Counted from the stretch's first letter, positions 31,001 through 42,860 are shown. The stretch is DNA of 64,000 nucleotides from Pyropia haitanensis (GCA_008729055.1 SDUX01000008.1:4551756-4615755); one strand, 5' to 3'. Notes: generated from the letters alone by a model not told the origin. A program made the numbers and translations.

Positions 31001-33196
31001 GGCGACGGTGGGGGATGCGGGGGTCGGCGAAAGGGGCGACTGGGGAGACTGGGAAAGACGGAGCGCGTGGGGGCGGAAGACGGGCACCTCAGGTGACGAT
31101 GGAGAAACAAAACAGCGGGGCGGAAATGCGGGGGCGAAGGTGATGGTCGGCGTGCGCAACGACGGCAACGACGGCACGGGGGATGGGAGGTGTGGTGAAG
31201 GGGGTGGCGGGGGTGGGCGGGCAATGGCGGCGGCGGCGGGATGGGCACAGGCGCTGCCTGACCCCCCCCGCGCCGCCAAATCTCCCTCGCCACCTGCCCA
31301 CCGCGCATCGCGACGGGCGGTGGGGGGACCGCCGCGCGAATGGAACATGGGGCGGAGAGTCGCCCGCGACCAGGTTAGGGGGGGGGGTGCAGGGCCCTGT
31401 CCTGCGAGCGCGGACCCCCCGCGGTTTGTTTGTGGTGGACACATCACACCTCGGCGCTCTCGGTGGTGGCGATCTGCCTGTCGACTGGTCGACCCATCCG
31501 ACCGAACCCTCCTCCCCTACGGGGAAGTTGACGCTAAGAGTTCAGTCACGAAATTTACTCGAGCCTCTTCTGAATTCAGTACGCCAGCCGAACGCACGGC
31601 GCCATCGTCTGCACTACTTTCCGCCGGTGACTCATCTGGTACCAAAGCCGCGGATCGGTGCCACACTACGGTGCGCTATGACGGCGGTGACGCATCCCCC
31701 CTCCCCGCGTAAGCGATGGCGAGACCCGCGGCGGGACTCAGAGCGCCGCGCCCAGCGTCCGTCGTGCCGCGCCAGCCGCCCTCGTCCATCCACCAGGCGC
31801 GTGCGCGTGGCGCGCAGCGTGCGGCGGCGCGCACCGGGCGGCGTGCGCGCGCGCCGCACGGGCGGCGGCTCTAGCGGTGCGCAGTGCGGCACCGCGCACA
31901 ACGAGTGGGCGCCATCGCCGCAGCCGGTCCCACGTGCGCCAATTCCGGCAGCGGCGACCGCATCGCCCTGTGCGGGGCTGGCCGGCTGGTGTGGCGTGGC
32001 CCCCCAGCGGCCGCCACGACCCCCGTCGGCCCCCGCGCCCTCCTACCCGCGCTCCATGCCCGCCACACACCCCCCACTCCTGCTCTACCATAGAGAGGCG
32101 CCCACTGAGAAGGCGCTCCCCCCAACTCCCCCCAGAGCGACACCTTCGTGCCCCCGTCCTGATTTTCTTGTATGATCCGTTGGTATGATACGGCGCGGGG
32201 CAAGTCTTGGAAAAGGCAGAGGCACCGGCTTCCCCCTCCGCGGCGTGTTGGCGGTGGAGCAACTCCGGCCGGGGCGAACCGCCTCTGCCCGCCTCTACCC
32301 GCTACCTGTCCGTCTGCCTCTCCCAGTGACACCAGCGTAGCCGCCAACTCCCCCGCCATGGCCCAAGCAGGCCTCGCCGCAAGCAGGCGCCGCCGCAGAG
32401 GCAAGCGGCCACCGTCGCTTGGTCTTTTCCCCACCCACGACCCCTCCACACCACAAGTGGATCCGCACCGGTGTGGGCGACGGCGCCGGCGCCGGCGCCG
32501 GCGCCGGCGCCGACGCCGTCCCCCCCCACCCGCAGCACCCTGCTGGCCGCCCCCAACTCCACCCCCACCAACCCCCGTCCACAAAGCAAAGTGGCGCCCC
32601 GACCAGCCCCGCCTCCCCCCCAAAGAACAACACATGGGCGACGACGGCCGCTGGCACTGACGTGGTGTCAATGGCGCCGGCGCTGCCACCGACAAAGAAG
32701 CGGGACGGCCGCCGCGGTCACTGCTGGGCGGGCGCCCGCCGGCGCTGGTTGGCGACCCTGTTGGGGGCTCAAGACGCCCGGCTGGTGAAATTGTGGCGGC
32801 GCTCCCGATTGGGCGGTAATCCCCGTTTGGGCGCGCGGCCGCACTCACAACGAGCAGCACCGCCCCGCCGCCTGGGCGGTGCTGCCCCGCCCCTCTGCCC
32901 CCCGGTTGGCCGCTACGGCCGGCCCCGCGTCTTCCATCTTTCTCCATCCCTGCGCGCCCGTGTGCCCCCGTGTGTGGTCACGGCGTGGCGGTGGTCGCGG
33001 TCGTAGTGGCCCAAACGGCGGCGTCCCCCCCCCCCCCTCCGCCCCTCCTCCCTCCCTCCCTCCCTCGTTTCCATCCCCCCCCCCCGCCTCTGTCGCTGGC
33101 GCTCACGCTCGCGCCTCTTTGTCCGTGGCGGCGGCGGTGGCGCCGCCGCCGCGCGGGCCCGTCCCGCGTGCCGACGACACGCCGCCGCGGGCGGCC
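31001..33196. promoter_or_regulatory. Long divergent upstream region
   Basis: 2.2 kb between the small plastid protein (minus) and the zinc transporter (plus). It contains a GGCGCC array at about 32481-32512, C-runs near 33028-33040 and 33078-33087, and a less GC-rich block at about 31530-31680. Open frames have no conserved motif; a small gene with short exons cannot be excluded. Confidence 0.4.
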
Positions 33197-34811
33197 ATGT
33201 TTGACGACGACGCCGACGGCCGTGACGGGGCGGCGGCGGCGGTGTGGGGGCGCCCCGCCGCGGACGAGGCGGGAAGGGCGGGCGTCGACGCACCGGTGAC
33301 CGGCGGGACGGACTGCCTCGGCGGCGGCGGCGGTGGCGGCGGCGGCGGCAAGCCCCCGCCCGCCGAGGCGTGCCGCCACGGCCGCGGCGGCGACGGCGAC
33401 CGCGACGGCGGTGGCGGCGGTGGTCATGCCCACGGCAACGGCCACGGCCACGGCAATGGTCACGGCCACGGCCACGGCCATCACGGCCACGGCCATCACG
33501 GCCACGGCGGTGACCATGACCACGGCCACGGCGGTGACCATGACCACGGCCACGGCCATGACCACGCCGACCATGACCACGCCGACCACGTCGAAAGGCG
33601 AAGCGGCGGCGGCGTCGGCGGCGGCGGTGACGGCGGCTGCTGCGACCACGCCCACCCGCCCAGCAGCTGGCGGGCGTACCTCCCCCACTCCCACTCCCTC
33701 TCCAACCGGCTGTCGCACGACGAGCGGACCCTCCGGCTGGTGGCGTTGGTCCTCCTCGTCTCCATCTCGGCTCAAGCGACGGGCGCGCTCGCCGCGCACT
33801 CGGGCCTGCTCGCGGTGGAGGCCGCGCACGGCCTCCTCGACGGCCTCAACGTGCTCCTCGCGCTCCTCGCCGTCACGATTGTGGCGCGCCACCCCGCGTC
33901 GGCGGCGGCGCCCTACGGCCACGGCCGCGTGGAGGTGCTGTCCGCGGCGGTGGGCATCGCCGCGCTCGCGGGGATGGTCGTCAAGCTCTCCACCGCCGCC
34001 GTAGTGCGGCTGGCGCGCGTGACAGGCGCGGCGGGCGGCGGCGCGGCCGGCAGCGCGCCGCCCGTCGAGGGCCGCCTCGTCATGGCCGCCGAGGCGGTGA
34101 CGCTCGCCGCCAACGCGCTGATGGCGTGGCTGCTCAGCCGGCGGCAGCGGCTGCCGCCGGGCGCCGACGGCGCGGCGGCGGCGGAGGTGTCGCTCAACGT
34201 GCGCGCGCTCCGCGCGCACGTCATTGCAGACTGCGTGGAGAATGGGTGCGTGCTCGCCGCGGGGGGGGTCATGTGGGCCGCCGCGGGGCGGCGGTGGGTG
34301 GGCCTCCTCGACCCGCTCGCGACGCTCACCGTCGCGGCGGTGGTGGCGTTTTTGAATGTCGGGCTCGTGCGGGAGGTGGTCGGCACGCTCATGCAGTGGG
34401 CGCCGCCGGGGGTGGACGTCGGGGGGGTGGGGCGCGAGCTCCGCGGCCTCGACGGCGTCACACGCGTCAGCGGCCTCCGCGTCTGGACGCTCACGTCGGG
34501 GAGTGTGGTCGCGACGGTGCAGCTGTGGACGCGGGGGGGGGGGAGGGGAAGGGGGGGGGGGGGGCGCCGCCCACGCGGAGCTCCTCACCGCCGCCGAGCG
34601 GGTGCTGCGGGGGGTGGGCGCCACCGAGACGTGCGTGCAGGTGGACCACCGGGACCCGCCGCCGGCGGTGGTGGCGGTGCGGGGGGGGGGGGCGGACGAT
34701 GCCGGGGACGTGGAGCTGGGCGACGTCTACACGGCGCCGGTGAATGGGGTGGGCGGGGGGGCGGAGAGGGCGGGGGGGGGGAGCGGGGGGAGTACACGCC
34801 GTTTGTGTTGA
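33197..34811 (+). CDS. CDF zinc transporter (frame break in poly-G)
   Basis: Cation diffusion facilitator that moves Zn2+ (or a similar ion) out of the cytosol in exchange for protons. The N-terminus holds a His-rich block (about 75-135) of HGHGHG and DHDHGHG units, a likely zinc-binding loop. Six helices follow, with the metal-site motifs AAHGLLDGLNVLLAL (helix 2), YGHGRVEVLSAA, ALRAHVIADCVENGCV (helix 5) and LLDPLATLTVA. The C-terminal cytosolic domain changes frame at G-runs 34533-34564. The continuation HAELLTAAERVLRGVGATET with CVQVDHRDP, ending at 34811, fits the family and the unshifted frame does not. Later G-runs (34757-34790) make the last residues unsure; an alternative end is VYTPFVLNAP at 34822. 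About 537 residues, ZnT/Msc2/Zrc1-like. Confidence 0.82.
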
Positions 34812-35356
34812 ACGCGCCATAGGGAAGGGGGCATGGGTGGGGGGGTTGGCGGGTGCTGTGTTTCTTGTCTATCTTTTCCTAAAACTCTGTCATTACTGTT
34901 GTGGTGTTTGTTTTGCGCACGGGGGTGGGTTTTTTTTATTGTTGTGCTACGTCTCGTCTCTTGTTCTATTTCTCACTCTGTACGTTACACGTCAGCATCC
35001 ACCTTAGGTCTTTGCCGAGGGGTGAGGGGCTTGCGCGGGCAGTAGCGCCCCGAGACTCGAGCGCCGCTGCAGCTGTCCGGCTCCCGCAGTCGGGCGGCGC
35101 CCCGCCAGATGCGCCGCCCGAGCCGCCAGCGCCCGCCAAGATGCGCTGCTTGGGCCTGGCAACCAGATCCGCGTCTCAGAGGGAATCTAGACACGCGCGG
35201 TGTGGCGCGGGGGGACCACAGAGCCGCAGCTGCGGGCCCACCTATTTGCAGCTCTTGTCTCGCCCGTGAGTGGCTGCCGCCCCGGCCTCCCGACGCGCTG
35301 TCGGCCCCACATGCGGTGCGCAGCGCCACCAATGATGGGGTGGTCAATGCAGCAGC
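34812..35356. other. Intergenic region
   Basis: 545 bp between two plus-strand genes. A T-rich 3' flank (about 34857-35010) follows the transporter. The remainder is the presumed promoter of the nucleotidase. Nothing else is recognised. Confidence 0.45.
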
Positions 35357-36187
35357 ATGGCCACCGCCACCGCCTCGGGACCAACCGCGGCGTTCGTCGC
35401 CCTCTGCCACCGCCGCGTCCCCGTCACTGCCAGAGGCTGCGCCGCCCACCCCCGCGCCGACTCGTCGTGGTGCCCTCGGCCGCCACTCTGGTGCCAGCCG
35501 CGGCCTCCTCCCTCCCGCCGGCCTCGTCGCCGCGCCGCTGCGGCTCTGGTGGCGGCCACCCCGTCGTCGTCGACGTCACCCCCCCGCCGCCCCCCCCCCC
35601 CCACCGCCGCCATGAAGAATGTCATCCTTATTGACATGGACAACACGCTGGCCAACTTTGACGCGGAGTTTGCCAAGCGCTGGGTCGCCGCCCGCCCCGG
35701 CGACGAGACGACCATGATCACCGAGCGGGTGCACTTTGAGCTGGAGGAGAACTTTGACTCGGCGCTCGCGCCGCTGGCCGTCAAAATCATGTCCACGCCG
35801 GGCTTCTTCATCGAGTTTTCCCCCGCCCCGGGCGCCGTCGAGGCGGTCAAGGAGATGGTCGCCGCGGGCTACACCGTCTTTTTCTGCACCGCCCCCCACC
35901 CGTTCCAGTACGAGACGTGCGTGGCGGAAAAGTACGCGTGGGTGCGCAAGTGGTTTGGCGACGACTACCTGGCGCGGCTGATCATCACGCGGGACAAAAC
36001 GGTCGTCAAGGGCACCGTCCTCATTGATGACAAGCCGGCGGTCAAGGGCGCGGAAGCGGCGCCCGAGTGGACCCACGTGGTCTTCCAGGCGAGCTACAAC
36101 AAGGAGGTGACGGGCAAGCCGCGGCTGACCCAGTTTAGCGACTGGCGCAACGTCATTGTGCCGCTGCTCGAGGCGGCGGACAAGTAG
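35357..36187 (+). CDS. Organelle-targeted 5'(3')-deoxyribonucleotidase
   Basis: HAD-superfamily phosphatase of the NT5C type, which dephosphorylates deoxyribonucleotides. 276 residues: an N-terminal extension of about 85 residues (with GPTAAFVALCHRR, a transit-peptide-like start), then the catalytic domain beginning MKNVILIDMDNTLANFD. Asp93 and Asp95 are the nucleophile and the acid/base. FFIEFSPAPGAVEAVKEM, YTVFFCTAPHPFQYETC, LIITRDKTVVKG and VLIDDKPAVKG (motif IV acids) follow. I chose the ATG at 35357 over the one at 35612 because the extension is in frame and looks like a transit peptide; the shorter form would be cytosolic. Confidence 0.88.
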   Translation: MATATASGPTAAFVALCHRRVPVTARGCAAHPRADSSWCPRPPLWCQPRPPPSRRPRRRAAAALVAATPSSSTSPPRRPPPPTAAMKNVILIDMDNTLANFDAEFAKRWVAARPGDETTMITERVHFELEENFDSALAPLAVKIMSTPGFFIEFSPAPGAVEAVKEMVAAGYTVFFCTAPHPFQYETCVAEKYAWVRKWFGDDYLARLIITRDKTVVKGTVLIDDKPAVKGAEAAPEWTHVVFQASYNKEVTGKPRLTQFSDWRNVIVPLLEAADK

Positions 36188-36940
36188 GCGTGCCGGCCTC
36201 GGGGCGTGGACGGAGGTGGGGGCGGGGGCGGGGGCGGGGTCGAGGGGCTGACGTGGACCCGCGTGGGTGGCTTCCCGCGCGCCGCCGCCGGTGCCTGCTG
36301 GGCCGGGGCTGCCACCGCCACACGCGCGCGCGTGGCGGACCGTGGGCGGGTCACCCCCTGTTCGTATGTATTTTGGTCTTCCCGGGTGGCGGCGGCTGCT
36401 TGGTGGCGCCTCCCGGGCGGAACACGGCTCGCTCCTCGGTGACTGGCCGGCCTGTTGGGACTGCCGTCTTGGCTTCTGGCATTGCCCGCTTCCTGTGTAC
36501 TCGTCGTGGTGTTTTGCAAACGCTGGAGTCGAGCATCGGCGGTGTGAGGTGTGCGTATGGCCCGACAGGCGCCCGCGCGCGCACCTCCGTTGTGGATAGA
36601 AAGCTTCCTGCTCATCGTTGCCAGCTGACCACACGCGCCACCCCACACACCTTCCTGGCCCTAGGCCCTCTGCGCCACTCGCCTCGCTTCGCGGGCACTG
36701 CGTGCGGGGCCGCCTGGTCCACACCCCGCCTCGCCGGCTCACCTCCTGTCCGAATAAACATCGCCGAGCCCAAAGGAGAAAAAAGACGAACACACACCAG
36801 CTGCGACGCCACAGAGCGTCAACTCCCCCCCCCGTCAGCCCAACGGCCAGCCACGGAACCCCGCTCAGGCGCATGCCACCGGGGTGGCCGTCCCGCACCG
36901 CATCGCCTGGACTGGTGGGGGCGGGGGCTGTCGGCGCCGG
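36188..36940. other. Convergent spacer
   Basis: 753 bp between the nucleotidase and the kinase gene. It includes a short GGGGGC repeat (about 36215-36238) and a possible polyadenylation hexamer AATAAA near 36754. No gene. Confidence 0.45.
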
Positions 36941-37197
36941 TCAGCCCCAAAACATCTTACTGAGCCGGATGGCGGTGATGGCCGGGATCTTGGGGTTGTC
37001 CTCGAGCCACTTGGTCAGCTTGTCCGCGTTGCCCATCGTCTCGGCGACGACCTGCATGTCCGCCACGCAGTCAATGTCAATATCCCGGAGCTTGGACACC
37101 ACGTCGTCAATCTTCTTCTGCGGCTTGCCGGGGAGGGCGTCCATCACAAACGCGTCCAGCTCCTGCCCGTCGTACTTGATGGCCAGGTTCTTGGCCC

Positions 37198-37261
<64 letters not shown>

Positions 37262-38946
37262 CCCACCACCGGTGCTACTGCCGCTACGGCTGCCGTGGCC
37301 CGAGCCCGTCGATGGGATACGGTCGCGGGACTTGCCCGTCGCGCTCCCCACCCCGCTGTTGGACGAGTTCTTCCGCGTCCGCGCCTTGGCGCGGTCCGAG
37401 CCCGACCCAAAGGACCGCCCCGAGTCCACCTCCCCACTGTCGTAGTCAATGAGGAACCACGAGTGCTTCTTGACGTCCTCCAGCGCATACCGCTTCTCTG
37501 GGTCCTTGACGAGCAGGTGGGCGATGAGGTCCTTGGCGTCGCCGCCCATCCACGACGGGTAGGGCACCTTGCACGCGTTGATGAGCTCGTACAGCCGCGT
37601 CATGTCATCGTGCTGGAAGGGCAGCACGCCCGTCAGCAGCAGGTACAGGATGATGCCGCAGGACCAGGCGTCAATCTTGCCGCCCGAGTAGCCCTCCTCC
37701 GCCCCGTTGATGATCTCGGGAGCGCAGTAGTAGGGCGTCCCGCACGCGGTGTAGAGGAGGTCCGAGCCGACGCCCCCCTTCATCGACGAGACGCCAAAGT
37801 CGGTAATCTTGAGCACCCCGTTCTCGTCGACGAGCAAGTTTTCCGGCTTGAGGTCTCGGTGGCACACCCCCCGCCGGTGGCAGTAGTCAATGCCGTCGAT
37901 GAGCTGCTGAAAGTACTTTCGGGCGAGCGCCTCGTCGAGCTCGCCCTTTCGCTCAATCATGTCAAACAGCTCGCCGCCGCGGACCAGGTCCATGACGATG
38001 TAGAGTTTGGACTTGGACGACAGCACCTCCCGCAGGTTGACAATGTTCTTGTGGTTGAGCGCCTTCATAATCGCAATCTCCCGCCGCACGTTGACGGTCA
38101 GCTCGTTGGCCTTGATGTCCCCCTTGTCCAGGATCTTGATCGCGTACTCCATCCCCGAGTCCGAGTGCTTGGCGAGCTTCACCTTGCCAAACGTTCCTTG
38201 TCCTGTGGGGGCGGCGCGCACGTGTGGCAATGGTTTCCCGGGAAAGAACAGGGAAGGGGGGAAGCGTCACCAACAGGGCCGTCAGCACACGCACACCCTA
38301 CCGCAGCGCACCCGATAAGCTGCTTTGCACCAACTCGCGCTCCACGCCCCACCACCAAAACAGACGGTGCGCCGTCGCGACCGCTACAGGGAAACCATCC
38401 AGAGACACAAGACCAGCTCAGCAGGCCACGTACCCAGCGTATCCGTCACAATGTAGGGCCCTGTGGACGCACCGCACAGCAAAACCCGTCCCGCACGAGC
38501 ACAGCGTCACCCCCCCACGGCGGTGCGCAGCCGCAGCCACACCAAGACCAAACGCGGCACCCCACACGCAGGCGTTAGCGTCGGTCTGCCAGCCGTCGGC
38601 CTCGGCCACAGGCCCCCCCCCACCACCGCCCGTGCTGGGGCCCCTCGTCGGCGGCCGACCCACGCCCCCACCCGTGGGGTGCCGACGCCCCGTGCCTCCC
38701 CCCCGCCACCCACGTCGCCTCTGCCGGCGAGAGCCCCACCAAGAACCAAGACCGTCGCAGGGTCGTCTGCCACGCCCACCCACAGACCGCCCCTGCGCCT
38801 CCAGTGCTCCAAAGCCCCCCCCCGCATAGCTCCACCAATACCCCCCCCCCCCCCCCCCCCCCCCTTCCCCCCTCCCCCCTCCACGAGCGCGGCGCCGACC
38901 ATCGGCCGACGGCCCTGGGAGCACGCAACGCACCTACGCGCGCCAT
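36941..38946 (-). CDS. SNF1/CIPK-like CAMK protein kinase with two micro-exons
   Basis: Ser/Thr kinase of 433 residues. Deduced exons: 38934-38946 (13 nt), 38434-38460 (27 nt) and 36941-38202. The introns are 38461-38933 (GTGCGT..CCACAG) and 38203-38433 (GTACGT..CCACAG), both phase 1, and the coding length is a multiple of three. The join gives MARVGPYIVTDTLGQGTFG, which completes the glycine loop missing from exon 3. Catalytic motifs: YAIKILDK (VAIK Lys), CHRDLKPENLL, ITDFGVSS, CGTPYYCAPEI and DAWSCGIIL. The domain resembles SNF1 and CIPK kinases, but no NAF or UBA motif is visible. After a Ser/Arg linker and a run of about 17 Gly residues comes a helical C-terminal module of about 70 residues (QKKIDDVVSKLRDIDIDCVA, TKWLEDNPKIP) that I do not recognise. 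Confidence 0.88.
37198..37252. repeat. GCC trinucleotide array encoding poly-Gly
   Basis: About 17 GCC units on the plus strand, read as Gly codons in the kinase linker. The array separates the kinase domain from the C-terminal helical module. Confidence 0.9.
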
Positions 38947-39280
38947 GGCAATGTCCGCCGCTCAACCCAACACGCCGCCGCACCGCGGTCAGGCGCCACG
39001 CCCAGCGCCGCCCCAACCACCGCCGCTGCCACTGCCGCTGCCGCTGCCGCCGCTCACCACCCCCCCCCCCCGGCCCACCCCCACAACCGCAAGACGCCGA
39101 CGCACAAGCGCTTGGGTGAGCGACAAGACCAGCCAGCTGGCAGCCCGCCACCCGTCGATACCCCGCTACCCGACGACGGGCGAGCGAGGAGGAGAGGCGG
39201 GGGGGGCGGAAGGAGCCGCCGGGCCAACCCTGCGTCGCCACCACCACCACCACCACCACCACCACGACTACTACCACCAC

Positions 39281-39335
<55 letters not shown>

Positions 39336-39520
39336 GCCACCGCCACCCCCACCCGCCGCCGCCGTCAAGCACCGCCGTCCGCGTGCACGGCGGGCCGTAC
39401 GAGCGCGTGCGGCCGAGCCCCACCCGCCACCCCCGCCTCCCCGCCGACCCCCCACACGCACGCGCCGCCACACACCACGCGCGCGCACACAACGGCGGGC
39501 GCAAACCCGACGCGGCGGCC

Positions 39521-39552
<32 letters not shown>

Positions 39553-40169
39553 AAACGACCGGCGGCGGGCGGCGGCGCGCGCGCGGGTGGCAGCCGGCAG
39601 TTCCGCGTCCGCCGACGGCCGACTTCCCCCCCCCCCCCCCGCCCCCCCCCTCCCCCCCGTCCCAAAAGAGCCAACACGCGTGGGCGGCGCGCCAAGGCGG
39701 CGGCGGTGACGCGCTGGCGATCCAACGGGGGGGGGGGGCGTCTGGGCAAGGCGGGGGGGGTGGTGGGGGGGCGCGCCGCGGGAGAGACGCGCGGGAGGCG
39801 AGGCGGGCGGGGAGAGGCACCAACGCGGGCGGCGCAACCGCCATGCCAATGGGAGAGGAGAGCAAGGGAGAGGGGGGGGGGGGGGGGGGGGGAGGGCGGG
39901 AGGAGAGCGGGAGGGTGGGAGGGGGGGAGCGACTTGCGGCGAGGAGGGAAGGGCAGGCGGCGGCGGGGGAGGAGGGGGGGGGGGAGGGGGGCGGGCAGCG
40001 TCGGCGTGCCGCCAGCGGGGAAACGGGGGCAACAGCACCCCCGCCCTCCCCCCGCCTGCCCGCCGTCGAGCGCACCGGGAACGCCGTCGCGTGGCCACCG
40101 GGACGGCCGGGCGGGGCGCGCGTCATGAGGAGCGGCCAACCTGCGCAGACGCGGGGGGGACAGGCAAAG

Positions 40170-40200
<31 letters not shown>
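40170..40200. repeat. Poly-A tract (31 A)
   Basis: Thirty-one consecutive A residues inside a region that is more than three quarters G and C. Confidence 0.95.
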
Positions 40201-40206
<6 letters not shown>

Positions 40207-40427
40207 GAGCAACGGGCGGAGAAAAGGACGCCCACGTGGCGTGGCACCGCCGTCGCCGCCGCCCGCACCAGCACCACTGCCGCCGCCGCTACCGCCACTG
40301 CCGCCGCTGCCGCTGCCGCCGCTGCCGCCGCTGCCGCCGCTGCCGCCGCTGCCGCCGCGCGGCCGCGTCGTCTGCCTTGGCCGCCGCCGGCCGGCGGGTC
40401 AAACGCAGGCACGGCGGCCGCGGCGCC

Positions 40428-40467
<40 letters not shown>

Positions 40468-40829
40468 CCGCGGCGTTGCCGCCGACGGCGGCGGCGGAAA
40501 TTTTGTGCCGCCCCACGCGGGCGCCGCCGTGCCGCTGCCGGCGGCAGCGGCGGCGGCGGCGCTCATGGCGGACGGCCGCGACGGCCACGCCCGCCCGCGA
40601 CGGCGGCGGCGGCGGCGGCGACGCGTGCCGGGACGCGCGCGGCGCGCACCCACCAGGACCGCCCGCCCCGCGCGGGCTGACCAGGCCCCGCCGCCGCCGC
40701 CATGCTGACAGCGCCCGCCGGGGGGGAGCGGCAGGAATGGGCATTCCACTGGAGCGGCCAAGTAACTATACGGCACGCGGTTTTGGAGCGGGCTGCCGCG
40801 CAGAGAACCGCCGCGCGCCCCACCGCCGC

Positions 40830-40848
40830 CGTTTGAAATTTTCAAACG
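40830..40848. promoter_or_regulatory. Perfect inverted repeat CGTTTGAAA-T-TTTCAAACG
   Basis: Two 9-bp arms with one central T, about 980 bp upstream of the assumed KNL1-like start. The same 9-mer TTTCAAACG recurs at 41086-41094. The arms contain TTTGAA, the core of the CHR element of cell-cycle genes in animals; the regulatory role here is a guess. Confidence 0.35.
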
Positions 40849-41167
40849 CGGGGGCGGCCGCCGCCCCCACCACCCGCGGCCGGCGGCCGCGCCGCGCGGC
40901 GTCGGCGCGGCGGTCCCCCCCCCCCCCACCTCCCTCCCTCCCTCCCTCCCCCCCCCCCAACCTTCCCCCCACGCGACCCCCCCCCCCGCACCCCCCACGA
41001 CCACCCCCTCGCCAACGGCCGTCGGCCAGCGCGGCAACGCCGCCACGCCGCCGCGCGCGCCGCGCGCGCCGGCCCCGCTTTTTTTTTTCAAACGCCGTCG
41101 CCCGCGCGCGGCGGCGCGCGCGGCCGCCGCCGCCCACCCACCCCCACCACCCCTTGCGCTGCGCGCG

Positions 41168-41205
<38 letters not shown>

Positions 41206-41825
41206 GCCGCCGCGACGCACGCGGCGGGGTGGCCGCCGCGTCCGCAGTGGTGGCGTCCGCGCGCGCGTGGGGGTGCGTGGCCGCCGCCGCCCGCTCGAGC
41301 CGCCACCTCTCCACCCTCTCTCGACGGTGCACGCCGCTCCCCCCCCCCCCCCACCCTCCCTCCCTGCCTCTCTCCCCTTGCTCCCCGCGCGGCCGACACG
41401 TGCGTCGCATCGCGTCTGGCGGTGGCACGCCTCCCCTCCCCCCCCAACCCCCCCCCCCCCCCCCGCCCCCCGTGCCGCATTCACGCCGCCGCCAACCCCC
41501 CTCTGCCCCCCCCCCCCCGCGGGCACAGCCCGCCCACCGGCGGCGGGACGATGGCGGCGGGCGCTCCCCCCCCCCCCCGCCGTCGGCGTTGCCACCCCGC
41601 CGCTCCGCGGCGTCGCGGCCGCCGCTCGCGGCGTTGCCCGCCAACGGCCTTGTTGCCGCTGGCGGCGGCGGCGGCGGCGGCGGTGGCGGCGGGGGTGGCC
41701 TGCCCCCCCCCCTGCCCGTCAAGCCCGCCACCACCACCGCCGCGACCGCCACCGCTGCCGCGGCAGCCGCGGCCGCGGCGGCGGCCGGCACGGCCACGGC
41801 GCCACCGCCGGCGGTGGCACGCTTC

Positions 41826-41891
41826 ATGCCCCCCCGCCGGCGGTCCTCCCTCTCCGCCGTCGCCCGCGTGCAAGAGGCGGAGGAGGAGGCG

Positions 41892-41926
<35 letters not shown>

Positions 41927-42046
41927 GGCGGCGGCGGCGGCGGCCACGCTGCCGCCGCCCGCCACGCCGTCTGTGGCGGCGGTGGGGGGGGGGGGGGGGG
42001 CGCCGCGACCGCCCCCGCCGGTGCCCCTGTTTCGGCTGCCACCGTC

Positions 42047-42078
<32 letters not shown>

Positions 42079-42754
42079 TGGGGGTGATGGCGGCGGCGCG
42101 TCGCTGCCGCTGCCGCTGCCGCTGGCCGAGGAGGAGGTGTGGGGGGGGGGGGGGGGGTGCCCCTCAGCAGGCGTGCGAGCCTGTCGGGCAAGCGCGTGTC
42201 GTTTGGGGGGGAGCAGGTCAAGGTACGTTTGGGGGGGGGGGGGGTGCCGGCCGCGTCGCTGCGCTCGTCGTGGGGTGCTTGTGGGATGGACGCCCTTTTT
42301 TTTGCGGTGGCCGCGGAGGGGGAGGTGGGGGGCGGTGCGGGGGGGGGGGGGGGGGGAGAGGGGCACGTGCGTGCTGCGCCAGAGGCGATGCCGCGTCGCG
42401 CCGCGCCGTGACTGACGCGTTGCTTGGGGTGCCACCGCGTGTGCGTCTGGCGGTCCCGTGGGCGGCGCTCGTCCGTGGCCGTCGTCCCCCCGCCCCCCCC
42501 CCCCCCCCCACCCCCCCCCCTGCCCCTCTTCCTGGCCGCCGCCGCCGGCCGGTCGCCCTTCCCCCCCGCGCAGCTGTTCAAGACCAACCCCGACGAGTGG
42601 CGCGACGAGTGGGCGACGCCCGAAAAGGACGGCTCCCCGGGCGGCGGCAGCGGCAGCGGCGGCTCGTCGGGCGCGTCCACCCCCGCCACCGCCGACGCGG
42701 TGCCGCCGCCGGGGGCGGGCGGCGGCACGCCCGCCCCGCCGCCGGCCGCCACCC

Positions 42755-42785
<31 letters not shown>

Positions 42786-42817
42786 TTCCGCCGCGCCGGG
42801 GGGGGTGGCGGCCACCC

Positions 42818-42860
<43 letters not shown>

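Larger units (their letters stand above)
38947..41825. other. Divergent repeat-dense region between kinase and KNL1-like gene
   Basis: 2.9 kb of simple repeats: CCA/CCG arrays (about 39238-39360), a GGC array (about 39523-39552), C- and G-runs (39627-39645, 39869-39892), an A31 tract (40170-40200), GCCGCT arrays (about 40280-40355) and a GGC array (about 40428-40465). A palindrome CGTTTGAAATTTTCAAACG lies at 40830-40848, with a half copy at 41086-41094. Open frames exist, but none shows a conserved motif. The true start of the KNL1-like gene could lie in the 3' part. Confidence 0.4.

Noticed and set aside
39238..39360. CRISPR-like regular repeats
   Set aside because: These are uninterrupted trinucleotide arrays with no spacers. 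No CRISPR array exists in the window.
39843..41825. Very long plus-strand frame upstream of the KNL1-like gene
   Set aside because: Only Arg/Pro/Ala homopolymers with no motif. It might contain some extra N-terminal KNL1-like coding, but nothing supports that.
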